Positions 1 to 10,917 of a DNA stretch of 64,000 nt are shown here, piece by piece. The DNA is from Pyrrhoderma lamaoense (taxonomy: Eukaryota; Basidiomycota; Agaricomycetes; Hymenochaetales; Hymenochaetaceae). Under the pieces are notes generated by a model. That model was not told the origin of the DNA, made no database searches, and worked only from the letters and a program-made list of their open reading frames with translations. The stretch is from the NCBI GenBank assembly GCA_002794735.1, contig NBAZ01000002.1, forward strand, positions 1,736,001 to 1,800,000, written 5' to 3'. Both the position numbers and the translations under genes were made by a program. Numbering within the stretch: position 1 is the first letter of the stretch; every line of letters begins with the position of its first letter.

Positions 1-578
1 TCATAATCGTCTTGTCTCGCTTGGTTATGTTTTTCTGGCTAAAGGATATTCTCTAGGCTAAGTCCTCTACACATTTCGCAAGCCAGTTGAGCTATTGTAT
101 TGTATGCCTTTCACGCTGTTCATTACAAATTCAAAGCAATGCTCCAAGGACGTTGTAAAGCAAAGAAGATACCACCGAGTTCAACCCAGCTCCAGTGTAC
201 AAAGCCATTGTTTCCTTGCTAATCAATAACATTATATCTATTGCACAGTGGCTAAACTAGGCGAATTACACAGACAAGAAAAATCCCAATGAGAAAAGAC
301 GAGGTGTGCTTGCGTAGGACTCAGACGACAAAAGACGTAATAGCCGAAGGGTGCTTTCAGGCGTGAAGATCATGATGCGATGCTTAACTTGATACAAGCG
401 AACATGAAATAGACGGGATGTCAATCAGTGGGCAAACAGGATATTGGAGGAAGTGGGATAGCGATAGAGCTGACAGGCTCAAGATTGGGATGCACGGGTA
501 TCAAAATGTTTTATCGTATTCCGTAGATGGAACAAGATGAGAGAAGATGGACAGATGGATGAGTGATAGACAAACAGC
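1..578. other. Left-edge intergenic stretch
   Basis: I see no convincing coding frame, RNA gene or repeat here. It lies downstream of the minus-strand wall-protein gene ending at 579, so part of it is probably that gene's 3' untranslated region and terminator. Confidence 0.5.
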
Positions 579-1504
579 TTAGAATACTGTCACGAAGACG
601 AATGCAGTACCCGCAAGACCCATAAGCGCTTGTAAACCGCGCGCTTTGAGGTCCACCGCAAGTGCAGAAGCAGCACTTGTAGTTGTCGAAGAGTCAGACG
701 AAGAACTAGCTTCAGAAGCAATGCCAGAAGTAAGTGTCGATGAAAGTGTGCTTAAAGTACCCCTGGCAGTCAAGGCACCAGTTGCTGAGGTAGAGATAAC
801 CGTCTTCACTATCGTTATTGACCCTGTTGAACTAACAGCGCTCGCTGAGCTTCCGCTCTCGCTTGAAGAAGCAGTCACGGATACTGTAGTAGCCACGGTT
901 GATCCACTAAGGTACGAAGGTGCAGCAACGGCCGATGAAGCATCGACAAGAGATCCAGTTCCCCACTGAATTCCATCAGTGGTCTCAGTGGGATCTGTAG
1001 TAGATCCGTCTGAAGCGGCAATTGTCCAGCGCCCAGTCCAAGTGAGATTCGTTGGTTCAACTGCAGATGAAAATTGGTAGAAGTAGATAGCAGAGTTTGG
1101 GGTAACCTATTTGGACAAATGGCCTTTAGTATTGGATATTAACTCATTTGAAGATACCAACCTCGGGGCACGTCCATTGGTAAGAAGTTTCCTTAGTTCC
1201 ATCGACAGTGGCAACGGCTTGAAGGAGAGAAAAGAATGTCAGGGACGAAGGGACGAAGATTTCTCAAACCTCAAAATGAGAAGCTTGTCTAAAACTTACT
1301 TGTAAGATGAATCATCTCGGTGTTACTTCCAGTCATGAGTTCGATGTTTGTCTCTGTCCATGTACCAGTAGTATCGACATCCCACTCAATGTTGCAAGTG
1401 TCCCCTTGCTTGAATACAGTCCCAGGAGCGGGCTCTGATGGAGTAACCATCGCAAATGCAGCAAGAGTTGGGAAAACAGCGATAAAAAGGGAAGATTTGA
1501 ACAT
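579..1504 (-). CDS. Secreted, GPI-anchored Kre9/KNH-like Ser/Thr-rich protein
   Basis: Three exons (1504-1300, 1217-1162, 1106-579) sum to 789 nt, 262 aa. The N-terminus is a signal peptide (MFKSSLFIAVFPTLAAFA). It is followed by the 'P..G.V...G..C.I.W' pattern of the Kre9/KNH N-terminal domain, then 'CPE|VTPNSAIYFYQF' across intron 2 and 'GRWTIAAS', both typical of the basidiomycete Ser-Thr-rich GPI-anchored family. The last half is a long Ser/Thr/Ala-rich stalk, and the C-terminus is hydrophobic (LMGLAGTAFVFVTVF), as expected for GPI attachment. Members of this family sit at the cell surface and are linked to beta-glucan assembly in yeasts; here that role is inferred. The phase-0 join at intron 2 needs a GTTGGT donor, which is weaker than the other donors nearby. 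Confidence 0.85.
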
Positions 1505-2825
1505 TGTGAATCAATACTATACAACAAACAAGAAAAAAAATCCAGCAGAAAGGACGGGGTTAGATGATGCTACTTGAAAGTGTAGATAAAGTGTTCATAA
1601 GATACATACTATTTGTACCAGACGTAAAGAGCGACTAGGTTGAGTTTAGAAATACTGTGCAAGAGGATGCAACAGTGAGTATAAGAAGATGTCTGACAGA
1701 CTGTTGGATGGGGACTGTTCTATGCCCGTAAATTGATCAAGAGCATGCACTCATATAAAATATACGTCGTGGGAATAACGGTCCAAATCACCGTATCCCG
1801 GAAACCTGAGTCCATTCGTACAAGTTACATTCTTTTCCCCTGATGGGCATTTTTCAACTACGTTTCAAAGAGTTTCATAAGAAAGTGAATTGCGGATTCT
1901 GGCCGTTGGGACCAAATTGTATGCCTGATCGCTGACCTGCATTAATGTGAAGGTCGTCTTTCCTGCTCTTAAGGTACGAAGGTGACAAGGAAAAAGTACG
2001 TCTCCGACCATTGGAAATCTATCAGCTGGAGATAATAACCGATTGGGCGGCTGATCGCAAGCAGTTTTTTCCATCCAGTAACTAAGGGCGGATCATTACA
2101 CATGGCCCCTCCGCTTGGCTTACCCACAAAATATGCTCATGTGTATAAGAACCGATGCAAACATTGAACTAGCCCGACACAAAAATAGATCAGATATACT
2201 GTAAGATTTATGACTTTAACATGCATAAGAACGTATTAAAATACTTTGTAAATCGTAAAAGAGACAAGTAGACTCTGTAGCTCATTTGTAGACGACAAGG
2301 CACTGCAATTAATTCACCTGCGCCTTAATTCCGTCGATCAGGTCCCAAGCTGGAGGCTATATTTCGGACAGTATTTAAGTCAGATCTAACGTATCTCGAG
2401 TTGCATAGGTCTGAGTTAAAGTGATGAGTACTTTTAATGACCTTTAATCAGTTTCTTACCTACACTCGACTTATTATCGCCTACACGACTCCTCCGCCTC
2501 ATCCCCTTTCAACTCGAAAAATGCAGCTTTAGTTGTGCCGGGAGGAACCTTGAATTCGGAACTAAAGAAATTAGGTTTTTCTACTTTGGAGGAGGCATAG
2601 CTGGCCGAGGATATTTATCCTTTCTTTCACTGCGGATTCTCTTAAGCGAGTACCTTCCTTCATTAAACTCCCTGTTCACCTTCATTTGAGAAGGATTTTT
2701 TGCTGTATGGATACTCGGGATCTGCATATGATCCACGTTAATGTTGGTCTTCATGCCATACTTGACAGATGCACAAGCTACGTATAGGAATGGCTTTCAG
2801 TATGAAAAGGTGGAAGGACTCCATG
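1505..2825. other. Intergenic, no supported gene
   Basis: The upstream region of the Kre9-like gene plus the 3' flank of the zinc-finger gene ending at 2826. Only short open frames without domain signal or splice support are present, including a 69-codon minus-strand frame at 1865-2074 that I cannot match to any family. Confidence 0.4.
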
Positions 2826-4136
2826 TTACATACGATGCGATTTTCCCTGATTTTCTTCGGGTCCGGCCTCAAGGTCGTCCAACTCGCCGTCCTCTATTTC
2901 ATCATAATCAACCTCCAAACTAGCAAATCCCCGTTTGTTAGTCGAAGGAGCTGCTTCGCAGATGTCTCCTCTCGAAGTGCCATGATATTGATCCACATGC
3001 ACTAGCCAAGTGGCGTAATCGTATGCTATGCCAGAACTAAAATGAACCCAGTTCTTACAAGCCTTACACCAAACCTTGTCCGTATCGACCTTCCCCGCAT
3101 GAGAATGCATCTCAAGCTTGTGCTTTCGACTTTCCGTCTCCTGTTTAGAACCTTTCCGTGGAGGAAAGCGATCGCTATTCCGTCTAGACTTATTTTTTTC
3201 TAGTTATTCTCAATATTAGCTATTCACAAACTGAGAACACCTAAGATACTCACCGCATTCTACGTTAACGATTTCTTGATTATCAATATCTATGACTAGA
3301 TCATCTGCCGCTAAAGTAGCACAATCGATCTCATTCTCCACCTCCACCTCATCCTCGCTGTCTGAATGCGCCTTGGCATCCAACTGAAGACTAGCGTGGC
3401 TATTATTTCGACGGGTATGTAACTCCTTATGACGGTTCCAGTTCCCCGCAGAGTACGGCGAAGTTTTCAATAGCTGTATCTCTTTCTTGCAAATCTTGCA
3501 TGATACACTGTACTCGGTAAGCTCTTCTACAAGCGGATCTTCTTCAAGAGCCTTCTTTCGCCTTTCAATTCTCATCTCCTTGGTAGCTTCGGTCTCCTTT
3601 GACCGTTGCTTAGACCACTTCTCTTTGAGCTCCTTCACAGTGCGCTCGTCCGAGAGTTTATCCCTGTAGATGATAATATTGTGTAAGCTTGAAAAGAAGT
3701 AAACTATTTTCCAGCTTACTGGAGCTTTTTACACATCAGCTTATGCTCAATCAGCTCACGCGCCCCATCACCATCGAGCTTTTCAATAAGAATTGTCTGC
3801 TGACAGCCAGAACAAATCCTATTCTTACTTTCTTCCGTGCTCCCCGTGTCTACATCATTGAGTATGATCCTTTTGAAGTTTATGTTCTTTTTGAAATTCA
3901 AATCCTTTCTAGGATTCAATATGTCCCAGATTTCAGAGTCCTTGTGTTTTTCTTTAGATACGCTCGAGAACAGGAGACGATTATCTGAGCCAACATAGAA
4001 TTTTCTAAGAAGCTGAAGATTAAGTTCAGATAAGAGGTACGTAGAACAGGAAAACGCACAGTCTCATGATACTTCCACCCTCTAGGCGAATGAGTGCATC
4101 TTTGAAACGTGATATATCGTTCTCAGAAGATGGCAT
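2826..4136 (-). CDS. Uncharacterised protein with three BED-like CCHC/CCHH zinc fingers (paralogue A)
   Basis: Four exons (4136-4060, 4004-3720, 3663-3254, 3199-2826) give 1146 nt, 381 aa, with every junction in phase. Order: a short N-terminal helix-like part; a 'RLKFYVG' strand shared with the neighbour at 5252-6214; finger 1 (CSGC ... HKLMC); a Lys/Glu-rich charged region; finger 2 (CKIC ... HKELH); an acidic stretch; a basic segment; finger 3 (CKAC ... HVDQYH); and an acidic tail. All three fingers have C-x2-C-x19-H-x3/4-[C/H]. That spacing suits the BED-type finger pattern better than classical C2H2 (x12). Similar 'CK.C.K.I.L ... W..H' fingers occur in many unannotated Agaricomycete proteins. 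Nucleic-acid binding is an inference; no function is known to me. The first exon is the least certain part. Confidence 0.7.
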
Positions 4137-5251
4137 GTCAGTTCGTAGATAAGGGGGGTATATAAGACGCTTCACAGCAGACAAGGACTTTATACGACCA
4201 AGTTGGAATGGTAGTCGCAGAGAGGAACACGAGAGTGAGCTACAGGTACAGCTGTAGAAAAATGGGGGGATTAATCATTCCAACAGTAATATATACTATT
4301 TTACGGGTACACGTCAGAGGGGGTAGTTGAGGTCCTTGTTTATTCAGTAATCTAGTCAATTAGCAGCTTTTTGCTAGATAATTCCATTCTCTAATCTGAA
4401 TAGAACTTGCTGCGGACACTGACAGCGCACTGCTTTCACACAAGGTATATATCTATGGTCGAGTAATAAGTAAGCTTCCCTTTTGCTCTAATTTTGCAGG
4501 TTTTTGGTGAGTGTACCTTCAGTCTGAATAGTGTATATCAGCGAAATCAGACTAAGTTATTCGAGAGCGAGTGACAGTAGAATACTAAACACAGAAGCTT
4601 GAGATTCCGGTTGTTGGTATTGTAGCAGAGTCGAAGAAACTTAAAGCTATTTCTATCTTTTATAATCACCTATAAAGTATTTTAGGTACTTTAGTATGGG
4701 GATGTTCAACATGGTAAAATCTTACAATAATCATGAGTTTCGGGTATGCATGTCTCTTTTTAAATCGTGTGAAGAATAGCACCACTCATTACATACATGA
4801 TTCCGCAGGTACCTCTTATACGTACCGAGATTGAATAGTCGTGTATGCAGAGTCATAGGCTATTAAATTTATCATTCGACCAATACAACATAACTACATG
4901 TATTATAATTATTTAGATTATCATTATATAATATATCTCGTAGAGTTCATTACTCATATGAGTAAGCGATTTCTCACAGTCACGTGCAATATGACTAATC
5001 CTCAAACTCTTCTGAAGTCTACTCGTTTGTAAATAGCTTTACTTTATTATGTCTTTCATGGCAACTACATGCAATTCTTTTGTATCTAATATTTGAAATA
5101 GAAAATGAACTGATGACCATTATGCGCATGTTATTCTACCCATTATGTGCGGCATAAACTCGTCTTGATTATCCTTCAACTACTTAAAACTCAAAGATCG
5201 CCGCGCGCTTAACTCCTTGAGGAATCTCTGGCATGTCACCTTCAAAGAACA
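4137..5251. other. AT-rich spacer between zinc-finger paralogues
   Basis: This separates the two paralogues. It is rich in A/T runs, with no open frame carrying recognisable motifs on either strand. It should hold the promoter of paralogue A and the 3' end of paralogue B. Confidence 0.45.
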
Positions 5252-6214
5252 TTATAACTTGGAAGGTGTGAAACTCCTCCTTGCTCTAGGTCTGGTGCTC
5301 TGAGCTGAATTTACTCTGTGTTTCCTGCCTTTCTTGCTTCTGGGCTGTGACACTCCATCATCGATTGTTTCAGTATCGCTGGGATGATGCTCTAATGTTC
5401 TATCATTTCTCCTATCCGATGTGTCTATAGAATTTCTCGGAGACTCGCCTATCTCTTGTGATATCGATGGACTTGTAGCGCCTAGAGCTTATATGAGTCA
5501 TTCAGTCAATTGCGAAGAAGCTATAATACTCACCCAGTGAGCTTCGCATCCTTTTACTTTGTCTCACAGAAGACCTTCTGCACTCAGCGTTAGTTCTTTC
5601 ATATATGTTGTAGGCCCTCTTAAGTAATGCCCTTTTTCATAAAAAAGGTTTTAACTCTAGAAACTAATTTACAAATGGTGCCACGTACTGAAAGATGTCA
5701 CATTGAAATTTGTGGTAAAATAGTTCCTCAAGATCATGTTGCACTGAGCCTGTGATAGATATCGGCTTTCCACAACCTCCACAAGTACGATCTTTCGAAT
5801 CCAAACTATCTACCGGGACGAAGGAGTCCTTGTCATCTTCAATTAGTGATACGACGCTCTCTCTTCTAGAGCCTATCAAGGCGACGTCCCAAGGCTTAGC
5901 GCTAGTTTTATTGACTATAACCCTTACGGCTGATCTCTTCTCGTCGATGTAGTATTCTCTGGAACAACATCGTTTAGTTAAGGGTGAGAGCGTTAATATA
6001 GTATAACATACACTTCCATAATACCATGACCTGTCCTTATGAATGCTTTCGGGAGCATGGAAGGATCCACCTCAGATAGAGTAAAATCGTGAATGATATT
6101 TTTCTCATTGTCAAGAGCAGGCTCCTCGCGAGAAGTTCCTTGGTGCACCATTCTATCGATTTCTTGAGAGCAACAGGGCTTGGGTAGTCGCTTTTCTGCG
6201 AGCAACTGTCGCAT
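5252..6214 (-). CDS. Uncharacterised single-finger paralogue B of the zinc-finger family
   Basis: Four exons (6214-6012, 5958-5689, 5616-5534, 5481-5252) sum to 786 nt, 261 aa. The central part matches paralogue A in order: 'AFIRTG.GIMEVEYYID' aligns with 'ALIRLEGGSIMRLKFYVG', and the single finger CGGC ... HKFQC has the same C-x2-C-x19-H-x3-C spacing. The intron before the EYYID strand is phase 2 in both genes, and so is the intron just after the finger. Beyond the finger the two genes share nothing visible: B ends in an Arg/Lys/Ser-rich tail that resembles a nuclear-localisation or DNA-contact segment, where A has two further fingers. The N-terminal 50 residues are also unmatched in A. Function unknown. 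Confidence 0.65.
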
Positions 6215-7724
6215 TAAAGAATGTAGCTTAAAGGTCTTATTTCAAAATGTGATTGTATAGGAACGGAAAGAAAGTCGAACATCTACCAGAACCTCAAAGA
6301 AACGCCCTAAACCACATTTTTCGGTACGTGATAATAGCGCCTATTGCTGCGGCGCAAGCTTTATAGTTATCAAGCAATACAAAGTAATCAATACAAATTT
6401 TCGGGGTAGAGAAAATTGTACATACTTAAAAGAAGCGCGGGGATATACTAAAGGAGTCACATTAGATTGTCTCCGTGAATATGATTATGGTAGTACAGAG
6501 AACAAGAAGTGTCTATTTGTTTGTATAGGGATGTATAGGGGAAATTAAAACATCAGATATTCCATAACCGCAATAAATGAGAACTGTGAGTGATCAGTTT
6601 ACGACATGTCCCCCAATATTTTGAAGTCTAGAAAGCAAAGAAAGTTATAAAATGTATATGAAGTGATGATGAATACTCACCTCTACAGCTTTGACACTTC
6701 ACTTAGATATCTACTATGGAACACAACTTTCGGCGTCGAAGAACGATCAGGCCTATCTACTCTGTCGGCAAACGCTTGCCATCGGACCAAATACTCACTA
6801 CGGGTGAGCTCAAGAACGAACGAACTCTCGAAGAAGAGTAGTCGATAATCAAAATACACCCCCCCACGAAAGATCTAAATACCACTAGTACTATGACACA
6901 GAGTGGATATTGATAATCATCACAGCAATCACTTGCTGACATCCTCGCTATACTGTAAATAAGCAAATCAAGTCCTTTTGCGGAATAAGGGAGGCTCTTG
7001 TAGAGGGTCATATTGAATCTTCGTCACCAGAGTCAGGGCACAAAATCATGGTTCCTGAGGAGATGTTGCAAAGCTAAAAATAATAGAAACGCCTAGTTTG
7101 ACGCCTTCTCCTGCTCAATGTAGGTATGTAATCAATAAGCATGTAGTAAAGAGTCACAGAACTGAAACTTAGTTGTATGGTATTATTTGGGTCTATAATA
7201 CTATTAAGGAGCCACGGAGTTGGCCATCTATGATACCCATTATGAAGATTTCCTCCACTGGACTCGAATTCTCAATAGCTCCATCGAGGAAATTGAGATC
7301 GAAAGATGAAAATGGTGGTATAATCAGCCAGGTTGAGACGCACGATATCACTGGACTTCCAAATGTCCTGACCTTGGGAGGAGAGGAAGGTTATTGGTAC
7401 CAGCCGAGGTGTAACGAGTGACTTTTTGAGTTAAGGTCGATAATTACTTATGGATTGCATAGACTGCGGCTTCTGCTACATTACTTACGTGTAGAACGTT
7501 TAAGAATAATCATAGGTTTCGTCCTATATGATCTTCAAGCCATCATGTAGAATATTATCCATAACTAGTTATTAAGTGCATTCTAAGTAAACCCGTGTAG
7601 TACTCGTACAAATCGCCAGTAATATCATACTGGCATCGGCTTCGGTATAAATATTGTATTAAGTTTTAGCGCTCGCTGAAACTAATAACCACGGTCTCAT
7701 GAAATGACGTTCAACTCTAGGACT
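6215..7724. other. Intergenic; possible decayed coding sequence
   Basis: No complete gene is supported. On the minus strand near 6660-6860 there are several donor-like GTGAGTAT strings close together and an 84-codon open frame (7011-6757). On the plus strand there is an 82-codon frame at 7173-7421. None shows a domain, signal peptide or coherent multi-exon model. The splice-like strings could be relics of an older gene. Confidence 0.3.
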
Positions 7725-9903
7725 TCAGGCCGCAGATGTCGTATTGGTAGAGATGTATGAGTCACATACACCAAAATCGAACAATTCTGAAGGATCTTTT
7801 GGTAGAAGCCCACGTTCTACGGCATTAAAGTACGACCTGTTTATTATAAGTCAGTAAAAGGTCGTAATACTGTGATGAAGAATCGAGACTAACCATGTTC
7901 TAACATTGTCTCCAGACTCCACTGAATTCTCAACCTTGAAGTTCCAGAACTTTGATTAAGAGGTTTTTAATTAGTCTAAATAATAAGAATGTATTTTTGT
8001 TACATACCATCCATCCTCCTCCTAATGTATACGCTCTCTTTTGTGCATCGCCCCATACTTTTAAGAAGTCGTCAGTTGCATTGAAATTCGTTGCTAGCGA
8101 CCATTCTCCAAATACAAGAGGCGAGTTGCCCAAAGCAGCATCATTCGCAACCCTTTCCAAGTCTGCATCATGCTACATGTTAGATGTTTTGGGAAACTTT
8201 AAGAAAATCGAGTACTCACTGCAGATACTTTGCAAATAGGCTTCTTCATTTGCGTCAGCAACACCGCCGAATGAATAGTAAAGATGATTATCATATGTCT
8301 GACTACCATCGGCCGCATCAGCAGGGTTTGGGGGGTCGTTATATTGCCAGTTGATGTCCATAAATCTAATTACATCCCTGTCAGTTTCGTAACCCTGATA
8401 CAAGAAAATCTGCTACTCACGCAGTCTCCAATGGCGTTCTAGAAGACAATGCACTCTTAAGAGTAGTCTCAATCCCATTTTCAGCTGCCATCTGCGCAAT
8501 TATAGGTACAGCCTCGATAAGCGCCCGTGAGACTGCGATACTTGAAACAAGACTATCAACGCCTGATAGTGCTGAAGTAACGTTTAGTGAATTAGATGAA
8601 ATATCTATCTGGAGTCCCCAGCTTGAAGAGCCAGAGACGATGCCTAGCCCTGCTTCGACGGCGCGTACCACCGCAACGAAATTCTTCTGGACTAAAGCAA
8701 GAAAATTGTTGATTCTTGATCTTTTTAAAACAAAAACTCTTACTTACAATCTCCATATCCAGGTGTTTGCGTTGCATTCGAGATAGGCTCATTTACAGCT
8801 TCAATGGATACGACACTTCCAAAATCAGGATCGAGGTGGCTCATTGCGGTCATAACTGCCGTCCAGACCAGAGCTCTATTGAAATTATAATCATTCTTGA
8901 TTTATAAATTTCATCAGCCACAAATTCTAAACAAAACTTGATAACCGCTTACGTAGAATTCAACATCGCTTGTACATCTAGCGTTTGTTTCAAGTCTTTT
9001 AACATGGTTTGCGTATTATCATTAAATAACTGATTCGTACCTTCCTGCAAATTGCTGGTTCGGAGTCTGTACGCCTGGTAGGGCGTGATGGTCGAGCATA
9101 ACGTTTATTCCTGCTTCCTTGAGTTGTTTGAGTCCACGTTTCTATGCACATACTTCATAAGTTCTCTACTCAGATAAACGGAAGTCTTGGGCATACTAAT
9201 TGTTTGAAGCCTCCTCTGGGATAAAACTCTGTCCGGCGGTCAACGAGAGGCTCAACGATCCAATAACCAAGCTATTTGGTAAATTTATGAGCAAACTTCT
9301 CTGAGATATATACAGAAACCATAGGAGTGCCTACCGGAATGCGGACAGTGTTAATTCCGTATAAGCTCAGTTTGTCAACGTCATCTTGTGTAAACCAGGT
9401 AGACCTTTATATTCTGTTCAGATACACAAGGGCGGTGATTAGGGAAATAGTAAATTACCAGTGTTCGTCAAAGATTTCGTCAACAGTGTCCGGATACGCC
9501 TTTGCAAACTCACTAAAAGATAAATCAGTTTCTCCAGATATAGATAAGATTGAAGTGGAGCCCGTACAATTCTGTGCTTATACACGTCGAGCAATCACCA
9601 CAGCTCTCACCGCCCATGGCCTGCCACTCTACAGGCAGCATCCAGGCCTAACTCAAAGTCATATGAATTGAAATTCTAAGTTCATCGAGCCGATAACCAT
9701 ACCTCAAGAACAAGCCATGAGCCTGTAGGAGGTAGTGTAGTTCAGGGCAGTCAGGATAAGAGCAAAGCCACAGTTAGGATGACCTGCTTACCTAGGTTAA
9801 CACCATATACCTTATCTGAGGATCGTATAGGGTGTGCAGTTGTTTGAAGGAAAGTGAGTGAAAAGAAGGGAAGTGCGTATAACGCTTTCAAAAAGAATGA
9901 CAT
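7725..9903 (-). CDS. Glycoside hydrolase family 5 exo-beta-1,3-glucanase, secreted
   Basis: Many short exons. The start at 9903 opens a signal peptide (MSFFLKALYALPFFSLTFL), then 'VYGVNLG|SWLVLE', the usual opening of the EXG-type GH5 barrel. Further landmarks in order: 'AMGGESCGDCSTCIS' (a Cys cluster), 'WFTQDDVDKLSLYGINTVRIP', 'YWIVEP', 'NVMLDHHALPG', the acid/base 'IEAVNEP', the nucleophile 'LVFGEWSLATNF', 'GGWM|FWNFKVE', and a C-terminal exon ending at the TGA at 7725. Known members hydrolyse beta-1,3-glucan in the wall or in exogenous polymer outside the cell. All catalytic landmarks are intact, so I read it as functional. The fine exon borders were checked only at the main junctions. 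Confidence 0.88.
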
Positions 9904-10917
9904 TGGTGGTCGGTACGATCTAAAATAGCATATGATGATATTGAGGTTGAAATTTATGAGAGTTTGGTAGCGAATAAAGTACAAACTCTGACCGACAGCT
10001 CTTATATAGAAGAGATATGTTTTGATCGGTCTAAGAGACAAATCAGGAATTGTCGCAAGCACTGCTACAGTGCAGGACCGCGTCAAGCTCGCCTACACGT
10101 ATAATTTTCTTAATCGCTTAAATACCAGGGCATGATATTTTTATCCGTTAAGAGTACGAAGGACGTCTTCCAAAAAATCAATGCGGACCGGGTATATGCT
10201 AGATCTGGCATGAAAATGTAGATCTCCATCTCCATAATTAGCAAAATGCTTAGCTAAGAAGTAACCGCTTATAGAATATTTGATTAACATTCTGTGCGTA
10301 TCTGACTGCCGCCGGAAAGCGGCCCCTTTTGGACTAGTAGCTAATTGAAGGGAACAGCAAATCTACGGCATCCGGACGTTAATTCCATCCCCGAGGTCAT
10401 GGAGTAGACAGCAGCAAACGTAGACGCATATGATACGTGCTCGTTATCGTGCAAAAAAAGAGTGAAGAAGCCAAATGAATCAAATACAATGAGGTCTTGT
10501 GTCACTGGAAGATGTTGTTTTGAAAATATAACTTCGACGTCTTATACCAAGTTGGATCAGGAGGTTTACCATGTGAGCAGATATTGGTAAATTAAACAGT
10601 GACGTTCAAGCGGACGTTCAAGAAGGACGTCCCTTACAGCATCAACCGACAATACCTCGGCCCGTCACATATAAACCGGCCATGTAAGCCATTTATCATC
10701 AAATATCACTCAAGCGGTTGTTCCGCCCAGCGCCCAGAATCCAAGCATAGCGCTAACATAGGTGCGTGATGCGCTCCTGTTACCACATAAGCACTGCTAA
10801 TCTTCTGTATGTAAGACGCACACATGTGTATAGATACATGGGCACGAAAAACCGGTAGTTTGCATTCGTACAAGTCGTATAAAATACATATGTCATTTCT
10901 TCTGAGTAAAGTATTTG
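9904..10917. other. Upstream region of the GH5 gene
   Basis: Holds the GH5 promoter (TATA-like element at 10001-10008) and the 3' flank of the oligopeptide transporter. No further gene is supported; the 71-codon minus-strand frame at 10706-10921 has no recognisable content. Confidence 0.45.
10001..10008 (-). promoter_or_regulatory. TATA-like element upstream of GH5 gene
   Basis: TATATAAG on the minus strand, about 100 bp before the ATG at 9903. Position and sequence suit a core promoter; this is inferred from sequence only. Confidence 0.4.

Noticed and set aside
1865..2074. 69-codon minus-strand open frame
   Set aside because: No recognisable domain, no splice-supported extension, and codon content unlike nearby genes.
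7173..7421. 82-codon plus-strand open frame
   Set aside because: An isolated frame without signal, motif or upstream promoter; no family match that I can defend.
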